From NCBI GenBank assembly GCA_002898115.1, contig BDTL01000109.1, forward strand, positions 1 to 13,585: DNA of 13,585 nucleotides, given 5' to 3'. The notes under the pieces were generated by a model. It saw nothing but the letters and a program-made list of their open reading frames with translations. It was not told the DNA's origin and ran no database searches. How positions within the stretch are numbered: position 1 is the first letter of the stretch; each line of letters begins with the position of its first letter. Positions 7,401 through 13,585 of this stretch are shown here, piece by piece. Source of the stretch: a bacterium BMS3Bbin02 (lineage in GTDB: Bacteria; Actinomycetota; Acidimicrobiia; Spongiisociales; UBA5794). A program made the translations under genes and the position numbers.

Positions 7401-10400
7401 GTCACGCTGACGGTTGAACTCGACCAGCGAATCGGCACCGCGCTGATCCGGGTCGACATCACCAAACCCACCACCGGTACCGTCGCCGTTGAAGTAGTTC
7501 AACACGTTGAACGCGGCGATCTGGATGTCACCGCCGACGTCCGGAGCGGTCGTCGGGCGGTCACCACCCGTGAATACCGGGTCCCCTACAGGCTGGATCG
7601 TGTAATCCCCGAAGGAGTAGAACATCACACCGGTGAAGTCGACAAGCTCACCGCCGCGCAACGTTCCACCGTTCACGTACGGCACAGGGAGTGGGTTCTG
7701 CCCTGATAGCGTGTCGTCAAAATCGACACGGTTCAGATCGTTAGCGGCTTGCTGGGCGTTCGCCGCAGCACCCGGACTCGCGACCTGTGTCGGGCTTGGC
7801 AACCGCTCACCCGCCAGACTGAACTCACCGAAGCGGCCAAGGTTGTAGACCTCGGTCACCACCAGACCGGACCCGTTAAGGAGCATGCCCTCGATGGCCT
7901 CGAAATCGTCCATCGACGCCATCGGAAGCGAGAACGCTGTCGGTGACGCGGTACCTGACATTGCGGTCTCGTTTACGACCGTCACGGAACCCGTGATTTC
8001 GGTCAGTCCGAAGAACTCGGTCACGTCACCGGTCACCGTCACGACTTCACCGATAGTCACCGGTTCGGCCGAAAAGACGTAGATTCCTTCCGAGGTCGCC
8101 GGGTCGGCGTCTACATCGGTGTCTTCTTCCTGAACGGTGAATCCGCCGATCTGGCCGGGACCCTGGAACACGGCAGTCACGACACCCTGGACGGTCAGTG
8201 TCCGACCATCGAAGGGCGATGTCGCTCCGGAGCCCTGCACCGCGCTAATCAGCGTGATGCCGGGGATCGGTGGAGAACCACAATCGTTTTCCTCGCCCGG
8301 GGTCGGGGCACCCTGGGTATAGGTATTGGTGTTGAGTGCCCCACCGGTGCCGTTGTCACAACGGCCGTTGGACTCGGTTGCGGAGTTCGTGGCGTCTTCG
8401 TCCACCTGTGGCTGGCCAGGGTTGAGCAATCCGAGAAGACCGGCATCGTCAGCGTCGTCCGTGTCATACACGAGTGCATCGATGACACCACCAGTAGGCA
8501 GCGGCGAACCGTTCGGGTAGTCGCCAGCGTTCCCGGTCAACAGCACAACCGCGTCAGCACCGTTCTGGATCAGGTTCGTGTCGGGCGACACGTCAAGATC
8601 GCAGTTCGAAGTGTTGCTCGCGTTGCCGCATAACACGAAGTAGCCGGAGGAGTTGGTGGAGTAGCCATCGAGATCGAACACCCGATACGACTGATCATTT
8701 GAGCCGTTGTACAGGACGATGGATAGTCCAGTCAGGTCGGTGTTGCCAACACCACCGTCGAACAGTTCTATGAACTCAGCCGAATCGGTTCCGGCCTGAT
8801 CGGCATCCACCTCGTTGATGAGCAGTGGACTCGGCGCCGGTGGTTCACAGTCGACGAGAGTGTCAACGTTCGCAGCGCCAGATGTGGAACATGCAAGCGC
8901 GAAATCGGCGCCGTTGTCGTCAGTGTCAATCCCATCCGGGAGACGAGATATCGACACACTCGGAATCGTGTTGCTATCCGCAGGAGCGAACGTTCCCTCA
9001 CCAAACGCAGCCGACGTATCTTCATACGCAACCGAGTCAACAACACCATCAATCGCGTGAACAAGACTCACCCCATCAGGCGAACCGTTCTGAAGGAAGT
9101 TCGTATCGGGAGAAGAGTCCAGATCACAGTTCGCTACTTCAGCAGCGTTGCCACACACGACATAGTACGCACCGGGGGCCAACGAACCAGACAACACAAT
9201 CGAGTTGTAGACCACATCGCCGTTGCCGTTGAACAAATCAAGGGTGTACTGAGACAAATCCGCAGCCTCACCACCGACATTCATGATCTCAACGAACTCC
9301 GCCGCATCACCATCCACCTGGTCATAATCAATCTCATTGATCACCAACACCGCAGGATCCGCCGGTGGTTCACAGTCGACAAGTGTGTCAACGTTCACAG
9401 CACCCGGCGTGGAACACACAAGCGCGAAATCGGCTCCGTTGTCATCAGTGTCGGTCCCATCAGGAATCCGAGATATCGATTCGTTCACACGGCCTACATC
9501 ATTGGAGTCGGCAGGAGCCGCGCTGCCCTCACCAAACGCGGTTGAAACGCCTTCGTAAGAAACCGAATCGACAACACCCTCACTAGCGTGAACCAGACTC
9601 AACCCATCGGGGGCGCCATTCTGGACAGAGAAACCGGTCTCTACCTGGTCACAATTATCGACGTTGCCGCCATCACCACAGACGACGTAATACGCACCGG
9701 GCGCCAACGACCCGGACAACACGATCGTGTTGTAGACCGTATCACCGTTGCCGTTGAATAACTCAAGGGTGTACTGAGAAAGGTCAGCAGCCTCGCCGCC
9801 GACATTTAGGATCTCAATGAACTCGGCGGTATCGGTACCGGGCTGGTCATAATCAACCTCATTGATCACCAACACCGCAGGAACTGGAGGCGGCGTGGTG
9901 GCGGCGACATTCACCGCACCGGGTGTGTTCACCGCTTCGCCATCAACAGGCGTCCCGGAGAAGCCGGAGAACCCTTCACCACTGAAATCGTTAGGGAGCC
10001 AATCCGCGACCGCATCAGTGTCCGTCGAGTCCGGGATACGAGAAGCACCACCAGGGGCGAACGAACCACCAGAAAATACAGTGTCCAGCACCGTCGACGA
10101 ATACGTCTGATCACCAGCACCGCCGTCGTTCACCGCGACATCATCAACAACACGAGTCCACGGCGTCACATCAAGAACACCATCGTCATCGGTGTCGAGA
10201 TCATCACCCGCAGCGCCGGTGAAACCCTCCACCAACAACAGCGACTGCGTGCCGTTCTCCAAAACGTTGGCAACAAAACCAGTCGTCCAATAGCCGGAGG
10301 CGTCAGTCGAACCAACCGGGAACACACCGTCGATCACACCCTTCGAGGTGTCACCCTCAAGAGCCAGCACGGTAAACGCCGAATAGTCAGTTGATGCATC

Positions 10401-11105
10401 ACCCGAGACCTCAACAAACTCATTCGTATCGGGACCCGCATGATTCGCAACAAACTCATTAATCAAAGGATCAGACGGCGCCGGCGGAGGCGGAGGTGCC
10501 AGGCAGTTTGAGCTGTGAGATCCGAGGCCGTCGAAGGTGTCGAGCGCGAATCCGGTCCACTCAAGACTCGGATCGAATGTGTTGACCGGATCGGTGCGAC
10601 CGTCACATACCGATGCGATGCGACGAAGGGTGTTGTCCTGGGTCGAAACGTCACCCGTACCCCACTCGGTTGCGTCGTCGAGGCCAACCTGACCGATCAC
10701 GTCAACAATGGCGGAGCCGTCGCGCAATACGATTGCATCATTGCCATCAAAGATCAACGAACCTGCTTGGAATGCGCCGGGGAGAGAGGAACCCGCCCTC
10801 ACGACCACGACCGTGTCACCGGAGCCAAGTGTTCCGATCAGACCGACGGTGTTCGTCGGGCTAAAGATGTTCGCTCCGTCGGCGTAGATCTCGATCGTGT
10901 AGGACGAGAGGTCAACGGTAGCGGCTGTCGCGTTGTAGAGCTCGAGCGCCTGGTTGTCACCGGATCCCTCAACGTACTCCGAGAAGATCACACTCCCCGA
11001 CGTTGCGGTGGCTATCCCACCCTGGCTTGCGACGATGACTGATGTCACCACCATATATGACACGGCTAGACGTAGCTTGCGCCACGGTTTCGAGTAGGCC
11101 CTCAC
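4401..11105 (-). CDS. Giant secreted multidomain nuclease: five lamin-tail-like domains, two OB-fold/EEP modules, helical C-terminal domain
   Basis: The product has about 2234 residues. A basic N-terminus (RAYSKPWRKLR) and hydrophobic stretch (to about residue 32) form a signal peptide. Five lamin-tail-like beta domains lie near 35-201, 212-400, 411-583, 586-756 and 759-942. Two OB-fold plus endonuclease/exonuclease/phosphatase modules follow. Module 1 (949-1509) has MEIEND (E1253), NHLKSK (N1350, H1351), GDLNAY (D1406, N1408) and SDHDPV (D1501, H1502). Module 2 (1514-2073) has QELEN (E1814), NHFKSK (H1906), GDFNSY (D1961, N1963) and ADHDPV (D2063, H2064). Both look catalytically intact. The order LTD-OB-EEP matches extracellular nucleases of the ExeM/NucH type, which are usually under 1000 residues with one EEP. 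A charged helical domain (2076-2234) ends the protein; no LPXTG or SLH anchor is seen. It probably degrades extracellular DNA. I chose the GTG at 11105 (GGGGATCAG upstream, good signal peptide); a GTG at 11135 would add 10 residues but abuts its GGAGG. Confidence 0.9.
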   Translation of the reverse strand: MRAYSKPWRKLRLAVSYMVVTSVIVASQGGIATATSGSVIFSEYVEGSGDNQALELYNATAATVDLSSYTIEIYADGANIFSPTNTVGLIGTLGSGDTVVVVRAGSSLPGAFQAGSLIFDGNDAIVLRDGSAIVDVIGQVGLDDATEWGTGDVSTQDNTLRRIASVCDGRTDPVNTFDPSLEWTGFALDTFDGLGSHSSNCLAPPPPPAPSDPLINEFVANHAGPDTNEFVEVSGDASTDYSAFTVLALEGDTSKGVIDGVFPVGSTDASGYWTTGFVANVLENGTQSLLLVEGFTGAAGDDLDTDDDGVLDVTPWTRVVDDVAVNDGGAGDQTYSSTVLDTVFSGGSFAPGGASRIPDSTDTDAVADWLPNDFSGEGFSGFSGTPVDGEAVNTPGAVNVAATTPPPVPAVLVINEVDYDQPGTDTAEFIEILNVGGEAADLSQYTLELFNGNGDTVYNTIVLSGSLAPGAYYVVCGDGGNVDNCDQVETGFSVQNGAPDGLSLVHASEGVVDSVSYEGVSTAFGEGSAAPADSNDVGRVNESISRIPDGTDTDDNGADFALVCSTPGAVNVDTLVDCEPPADPAVLVINEIDYDQVDGDAAEFVEIMNVGGEAADLSQYTLDLFNGNGDVVYNSIVLSGSLAPGAYYVVCGNAAEVANCDLDSSPDTNFLQNGSPDGVSLVHAIDGVVDSVAYEDTSAAFGEGTFAPADSNTIPSVSISRLPDGIDTDDNGADFALACSTSGAANVDTLVDCEPPAPSPLLINEVDADQAGTDSAEFIELFDGGVGNTDLTGLSIVLYNGSNDQSYRVFDLDGYSTNSSGYFVLCGNASNTSNCDLDVSPDTNLIQNGADAVVLLTGNAGDYPNGSPLPTGGVIDALVYDTDDADDAGLLGLLNPGQPQVDEDATNSATESNGRCDNGTGGALNTNTYTQGAPTPGEENDCGSPPIPGITLISAVQGSGATSPFDGRTLTVQGVVTAVFQGPGQIGGFTVQEEDTDVDADPATSEGIYVFSAEPVTIGEVVTVTGDVTEFFGLTEITGSVTVVNETAMSGTASPTAFSLPMASMDDFEAIEGMLLNGSGLVVTEVYNLGRFGEFSLAGERLPSPTQVASPGAAANAQQAANDLNRVDFDDTLSGQNPLPVPYVNGGTLRGGELVDFTGVMFYSFGDYTIQPVGDPVFTGGDRPTTAPDVGGDIQIAAFNVLNYFNGDGTGGGFGDVDPDQRGADSLVEFNRQRDKIIAAIVKLDAEVIGLMEIENDGFGSLSAIVDLVDGLNAVSGAGTYAFVNPGGAGIGTDAIAVGLLYKPAEVTPLGAAMIFDSSIDPAFNDDKNRAVLTQSFTLNNGRVFTAAVNHLKSKGSDCDILGDPDIGDGQGNCNITRTTAAAALASWLASDPTGSGSDDVFILGDLNAYAMEDPITTIEAAGYTNTLRSFTSAADSYTYVFRGQWGSLDYIMASTEAMTNVTGAAAWRINADEPRILDYNTEFGQSSNGLYVNDEFRASDHDPVVIGYGPPAIATIPEIQGSGSSSPFEDADVITTGVVTGDFQDSGEQSGFYMQDPAGDGDPATSDGIFVYYPGGATDVQVGDLVEVIGTVDEFFGMTQIGFATVTVTGSGTVTPTDLTLPVADREPFEGMLLSFPQDMYVSDTFNLHRFGEAVLSSGERQFQPTNNSAPAPGFDNNGNTVADSLEGTRLLLDDGSTGQFPTTVPYLGSDGTLRLGDSTSDLVGVLGYGFGSYRLHPTAEPTWNGTNPRPAGPDVEGDVIVATLNMFNYWTTIDDGSNGARGADSVAERLRQQTKMVTAVRALGADIIGLQELENNGDVAVQDLVDALNAAEGATVWATVAEPAYPGGLGSTNAIKVGIIYRLDKVSTVGLAVADDDPIFAQDRPPIAQTFTWEGDEFTVVVNHFKSKSSRNATGADLDQNDGQAAYNARRTAQAVALLDFVAELQASTGDDDVLVIGDFNSYAEEDPITTLDAGLDNLTKSFIEPSDRYSFTFFGMTGLLDYAFSTESLTSKVSSVDIWHINSDEPRVLDFNDDIIDPAESGRDFNQDIFDGSTVYRSADHDPVLVGLEFESPRDLKTEALERLDAIPPTGNYWWDLRIKIAMHWLEASLNSSLWEDDWSLTPRIGQHVFRYEEYTARVLHRLEHAPSPLSDEITAILELMAQADYTLAEREIAEAIENGGTQWRIDRAERRLRQGQWYWDQGRYNRAIQRFRWAWRDADRATAGHPHMAI
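4887..6566 (-). repeat. OB-fold/EEP nuclease module 2 (coding duplication)
   Basis: This segment encodes the second OB-fold plus EEP module, which parallels the segment at 6579-8261. Both share QGSGxxSPF openings, EFFG(L/M)T, NLxRFGE, the VPYxxxGTLR segment, and all EEP catalytic motifs in the same order and spacing. The copies are well diverged in protein and DNA, so the duplication is old. Confidence 0.75.
6579..8261 (-). repeat. OB-fold/EEP nuclease module 1 (coding duplication)
   Basis: This segment encodes the first OB-fold plus EEP module and pairs with 4887-6566. Module 1 has an additional cysteine-bearing insert after NHLKSKG (around residues 1359-1375) that module 2 lacks, and module 2 instead has a longer DQNDGQAAYNARR segment. 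Substrate preference may therefore differ between them. Confidence 0.75.
8841..9350 (-). repeat. Lamin-tail-like domain 4 (near duplicate of domain 3)
   Basis: This coding unit is a close copy of the one at 9366-9875, offset by 525 bp. Shared blocks include VLVINE, NVGGEAADLSQYTL, LFNGNGD, IVLSGSLAPGAYYVVCG, TDTDDNGADFAL and the closing NVDTLVDCEPP. Conservation is visible in DNA as well, for example the stretch around 9340-9357 against 9865-9882. Confidence 0.85.
9366..9875 (-). repeat. Lamin-tail-like domain 3 (near duplicate of domain 4)
   Basis: This is the partner of the 8841-9350 unit. The middle third diverges (GDGGNVDNCDQVETGF here, GNAAEVANCDLDSSPDT there), while the beta-strand cores are almost identical. 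The pattern fits a fairly recent in-frame duplication or ongoing recombination between units. Confidence 0.85.
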
Positions 11106-11276
11106 CTGATCCCCATTTCTATGTATCCGGCACACCCTCCGCGGTGTGCACGTTGTAGCTGGGGCCTGCTGCCATCGGAGCGTCCTCAGAGATCCAGTGT
11201 TCGGAGAATTCCGACACCGACCACACGCCTCCAGCGCCTACTGACAGTAGCAACAATCACGGGATATTGCCTACAG

Positions 11277-11296
11277 AAAGTGGTGTCCATCACTTT
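11277..11296. promoter_or_regulatory. 20-bp dyad upstream of the nuclease gene, operator-like
   Basis: AAAGTGGTGTCCATCACTTT has the symmetric form AAAGTGnTGnnnnCAnCACTTT, with 8 matched bases in each arm. It lies about 170 bp upstream of the nuclease start. The symmetry and size suit a dimeric repressor or activator site. No known regulator consensus was recognised, so its role is a guess. Confidence 0.35.
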
Positions 11297-11431
11297 TGGT
11301 CATCAAAGCGACCACAGAAATGGTATCGCCAGCTACAGAAACGGCCAGTTGGGCGCAGATGGCTGCTGTACGTGTGGTGGGTGATTCGACCGGGCCTAAA
11401 TCCGCCGGGATCTTGCCACACCCGGTGCTGC

Positions 11432-11605
11432 TCAGAACTTCGGGATCCCCGCTGCATCACCAGAGGGTGCCTCGTCGTTCATGTTGCCGCCACGAATCTC
11501 ATCCATCTTCGCGATGCCGAGGGGACCGCAGGTCCCCTCGGCATCGCGAACAGCACACTCGCAACCGGGTTTCGTGTCGCTGGCAACGCGTATGCTCTTA
11601 CCCAT
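11432..11605 (-). CDS. Possible small protein of 57 residues, unrecognised
   Basis: An ATG at 11605 opens a 57-codon frame (MGKSIRVASDTKPGCECAV to GIPKF) with a CxC and a third cysteine, ending in an acidic segment. About 38 of 56 codons end in G or C, similar to genuine genes here. Against it: no clear Shine-Dalgarno, and a perfect hairpin (11508-11550) and the DinB -10 box lie inside the frame. Its ATG overlaps the DinB ATG in a shared CCATGG. It could be a real small gene, a gene remnant, or chance. Confidence 0.2.
   Translation of the reverse strand: MGKSIRVASDTKPGCECAVRDAEGTCGPLGIAKMDEIRGGNMNDEAPSGDAAGIPKF
11508..11550. terminator. Perfect 20-bp inverted repeat with 3-base loop
   Basis: The arms TTCGCGATGCCGAGGGGACC (11508-11527) and its exact complement (11531-11550) surround GCA. 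The predicted hairpin is very stable. No T-tract follows on either strand. The shape suits a U-less actinobacterial terminator, but it lies between divergent gene starts, where a terminator would serve only an antisense or an unannotated small transcript. An insulator or protein-binding role is possible. Confidence 0.5.
11591..11596 (+). promoter_or_regulatory. -10 box (TATGCT) for a leaderless DinB gene
   Basis: TATGCT fits TANNNT and ends 7 nt before the ATG at 11604, so the transcript would start at or next to the start codon. No Shine-Dalgarno is present before the ATG. No good -35 hexamer is visible. Confidence 0.45.
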
Positions 11606-12107
11606 GGACCTACCGGAAACCCAGAGAATCGTGGACGAACGCACGACACTCACCGAAATGCTCAACTACCAAAGGACGGTGATGGTCCGCAAGGTCTCGG
11701 GTCTGACAAAGGAGCAAACACTCACCCGCCTCGAACCGTCGACATTGACCCTGGCGGGTCTCCTCCGCCACCTCACCCTGGTCGATATCTACTGGTTCAT
11801 CATGGTGCTCCGGGGCGAGGCGATGCCACCACCGTGGGAAGCCGGGGACTGGGAATCCGATCCGGACTGGGAAATGACATCTGCCACGGACTTCACTCCC
11901 GAAGAGATCATCGCAGACTTCAAGAATACCTGGCGAGAAGTCTCCGCGGTCAGCGCCGACATGGACCTTGACCACACGGGCACCCGCAGCGACGGCACGG
12001 TGATCTCACATCGGTGGGTGCTGGCACATCTGATCGAAGAATATGCGCGCCACAACGGGCACGCCGATTTCATCAGAGAGTCACTGGATGGCTCAACGGG
12101 TGATTGA
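11604..12107 (+). CDS. DinB superfamily protein, DUF664 type
   Basis: The 167-residue product is all-helical with the DUF664/DinB pattern: TLTEMLNYQR, LLRHLTLVDIYWF, then HRWVLAHLIEEYARHNGHADFIRE. Histidines placed for the metal site are H56 (in LLRHL) and H150 and H153 (in RHNGH). Members of this superfamily include thiol-dependent transferases that use mycothiol or bacillithiol; the substrate of this one is unknown. It is probably cytoplasmic, with no signal peptide or membrane segment. The frame is open upstream to 11481, but I start at 11604 because family homology begins there, the length fits, and TATGCT lies 7 nt upstream in leaderless spacing. The upstream part runs through the hairpin at 11508-11550. 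It is the only confident plus-strand gene here and converges on the histidine kinase gene with a 39-bp gap holding no obvious terminator. Confidence 0.88.
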   Translation: MDLPETQRIVDERTTLTEMLNYQRTVMVRKVSGLTKEQTLTRLEPSTLTLAGLLRHLTLVDIYWFIMVLRGEAMPPPWEAGDWESDPDWEMTSATDFTPEEIIADFKNTWREVSAVSADMDLDHTGTRSDGTVISHRWVLAHLIEEYARHNGHADFIRESLDGSTGD

Positions 12108-12146
12108 CATGACACCAATCAGCATGGTCGACCCGACACAGCGGTT

Positions 12147-13436
12147 CTAGGAAATCACCGCTTCGCGTAACCCCAACGTCACAACGACTCGCCCACCACC
12201 GGTGTCGAGCGACTCGATCAACAAACTGCCTCCTGACGCCTCTGCGGTTCGGCGAACAATGTCGAGACCGAGTCCGGTTGAACCTGCCGAACTTCGGCCA
12301 CGTTCCGCAAGGCTCGGATCGAAACCAGGGCCATCGTCCGCAACTGTGAGCGTCGCCGTCGTTGGGGTGCCATCGACCTCAACGGTAAACCCAACGCCGT
12401 CAGATGTGTGAGCCATGATGTTGCCGAGCAACGCATCGATCATGGCGACCACGTCCGCTTCGCCCACCGCCACTTGCCAGGGACCTCCATTGATCTCCAA
12501 TGACACGGCCCGACCCTGTTCCTCTGCAAGGGCGCTCCAGAACTCGACGCGCGTGGTTGTCAGCTCACCGAGCTCACAGGTGGAATCGGCATCGACCTGA
12601 CCGGGTCGACGCGCCGCCTGGATTACAAAATCCACTGTACGTTCCAGTTCATCGAGGTCATCACGAAGGCGATCCCGGACCGACCCCTCGGCGACCGCGT
12701 CAAGATCGAGGCGTAACGCAGTCAAGGGTGTACGAAGTCGGTGCGACATGTCCGCGGCCGCTTCGCGCTCCAGACGCAACAAGGTCGTCATTCGTTCGGC
12801 TAGCCGGTTGAACTCCACGCCTACCTCTCGTACCTCGGGAGGGCCCGATGGCTCGACACGCGTGTCAAGCGCACCTTCGCCGAGTAGCGCAGCGTTGGCC
12901 GACAACTCCCGGACAGGTTCAACGATCGATCGACCGAGTCGGTCAGCAACAGCGAGAGCGATCAGGACCAAGACCAGGCCAAGTGCGCCGAGGATTCGCC
13001 ACGACCGGGCGACCCCTCCGCTCAGTTGCTCGTCAGACACGAACACTCTGACAACCACCGCAGATTCCAGGCTCGGGATTATCACCGGAGCATATATTGC
13101 CTGACCGCCGGCGACCGCGGCGCGAAAAGCGATACCGCTTTTCGCCTGCGTAAGGTCTTCTCCTGGCGGGATTACGGAGCCAACAACGACTTCGTCAACA
13201 ACGAACGAGACCGGGAAATGACTACCGTCGAGGGGAAAAGACTCCACGACACCCAGCATGTCGCTCACACCCGCATTCAGGGCAACGAGCTGTGCGAACC
13301 GTTCGGCCTCACGCTGCGCATCGTTGATTGCACGATTACCGGCGAAGTCACGAACGAGAAGTGCAAGTGGGATCAGGAACGCAAGTACCACCATTGCTGT
13401 AACCGCCCCCGTCACCAGCATCAGACGCTGTCTCAC
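12147..13436 (-). CDS. Sensor histidine kinase (HAMP, HisKA, HATPase_c)
   Basis: The 429-residue protein has a membrane segment at about 7-28, an extracytoplasmic sensing region at 29-146 with no recognised fold, a second membrane segment at 147-166, and a HAMP linker (about 165-218). The phospho-acceptor H box is DMSHRLRTPLTAL (H232). The ATPase domain shows an N box (LLGNIMAH, N339), a G1 box (DDGPGF, 367-372) and a G2 box (STGLGL, 386-391). It should autophosphorylate on H232 and pass phosphate to the regulator encoded just upstream. The GTG start at 13436 overlaps the regulator's stop in GTGA, implying translational coupling; an ATG five codons later would cut into the basic N-terminus. 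The signal sensed cannot be deduced. All catalytic boxes look intact, so it is probably functional. Confidence 0.93.
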   Translation of the reverse strand: MRQRLMLVTGAVTAMVVLAFLIPLALLVRDFAGNRAINDAQREAERFAQLVALNAGVSDMLGVVESFPLDGSHFPVSFVVDEVVVGSVIPPGEDLTQAKSGIAFRAAVAGGQAIYAPVIIPSLESAVVVRVFVSDEQLSGGVARSWRILGALGLVLVLIALAVADRLGRSIVEPVRELSANAALLGEGALDTRVEPSGPPEVREVGVEFNRLAERMTTLLRLEREAAADMSHRLRTPLTALRLDLDAVAEGSVRDRLRDDLDELERTVDFVIQAARRPGQVDADSTCELGELTTTRVEFWSALAEEQGRAVSLEINGGPWQVAVGEADVVAMIDALLGNIMAHTSDGVGFTVEVDGTPTTATLTVADDGPGFDPSLAERGRSSAGSTGLGLDIVRRTAEASGGSLLIESLDTGGGRVVVTLGLREAVIS

Positions 13437-13585
13437 GAGTCCGGCTCTACGAGTTTCACTCCCCTGCCTCTACGCGTGTGAATGAATCTGGGTTCGGCCG
13501 CGGTTTCTCCGAGCTTTTTGCGAAGCCACGACAGATGGACGTCGACCGTCTTGTCCGCACCACCGTACGGCTGGCGCCACACAGC
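13433..13585 (-). CDS. OmpR-family response regulator, C-terminal fragment (5' end off window)
   Basis: Only the last 50 residues are in the window: the end of a winged-helix DNA-binding domain with KTVDVHLSWLRKKLGE (recognition helix region) and the wing motif TRRGRGVKL before a short PDS tail. This is the hallmark of OmpR/PhoB-type regulators. The receiver domain should lie beyond 13585. Its TGA (13435-13433) overlaps the kinase GTG, so the two form one operon with regulator first and kinase second, and this regulator is the likely phosphotransfer partner. The target genes are unknown. Confidence 0.9.
   Translation of the reverse strand, partial: AVWRQPYGGADKTVDVHLSWLRKKLGETAAEPRFIHTRRGRGVKLVEPDS

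Larger units (their letters stand above)
11106..11603. other. 498-bp region between divergent genes, rich in dyads
   Basis: No confident gene is seen here. It should hold the control region of the nuclease gene (leftward) and of the DinB gene (rightward). It contains several short inverted repeats: 11131-11148 (CACACC/GGTGTG), 11197-11217 (GTGTTCGGA/TCCGACAC with one bulged T), 11238-11250 (CTACTGACAGTAG) and 11277-11296, plus the long hairpin at 11508-11550. I found no convincing -35/-10 pair for the nuclease gene and no riboswitch or tRNA that I recognise. Confidence 0.6.

Noticed and set aside
11131..11430. Riboswitch or tRNA in the long leader
   Set aside because: I looked for cyclic-di-GMP, ydaO-type and cobalamin signatures and a tRNA T-arm. 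None fits; only short dyads are present.
11481..11603. Upstream extension of the DinB frame to 11481
   Set aside because: The added residues have no family similarity, run through the perfect hairpin, and precede the likely -10 box. The family begins at the ATG at 11604.

Overview
The window looks like a chromosomal segment from a high-GC Gram-positive bacterium of the Actinomycetota. Acidimicrobiia or a relative is my best guess. This is inference from protein style: SLH repeats carrying a Cys-Asn-Pro-Pro motif, a DUF664-type DinB protein, and start codons placed 6-7 nt after a TANNNT -10 box as in leaderless actinobacterial mRNAs. No rRNA, tRNA, CRISPR array, transposase or phage gene was seen.

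Layout, left to right. Position 1-982 (minus, 3' end off the window) encodes an NYN-domain putative RNase with two OST-HTH/LOTUS domains. Position 1091-2551 (minus) encodes an atypical SDR fused to DUF2867. Position 2646-4124 (minus) encodes a secreted surface protein with three SLH repeats and a plant-type leucine-rich repeat domain. It has its own clear promoter and lies between two copies of a 49-bp imperfect repeat. Position 4401-11105 (minus) encodes a giant secreted nuclease of about 2234 residues: signal peptide, five lamin-tail-like domains, two successive OB-fold plus endonuclease/exonuclease/phosphatase modules with intact catalytic motifs, and a helical C-terminal domain. About 500 bp of noncoding, dyad-rich DNA follows (11106-11603), including a perfect 20-bp hairpin. 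Position 11604-12107 (plus) is a DinB/DUF664 protein, the only confident plus-strand gene. Position 12147-13585 (minus) is a two-component pair: the last 50 codons of an OmpR-family response regulator overlapping a sensor histidine kinase by 4 nt.

The two secreted proteins are co-oriented neighbours and may both act at the cell surface. The nuclease would release nucleotides, phosphate or carbon from extracellular DNA or other phosphodiesters, and the SLH-LRR protein would be wall-bound for adhesion or recognition. A functional link between them is not shown by the sequence, since a hairpin, a repeat and a separate promoter lie between them. The remaining genes (RNA turnover, SDR, DinB, two-component system) look like ordinary single or paired transcription units.
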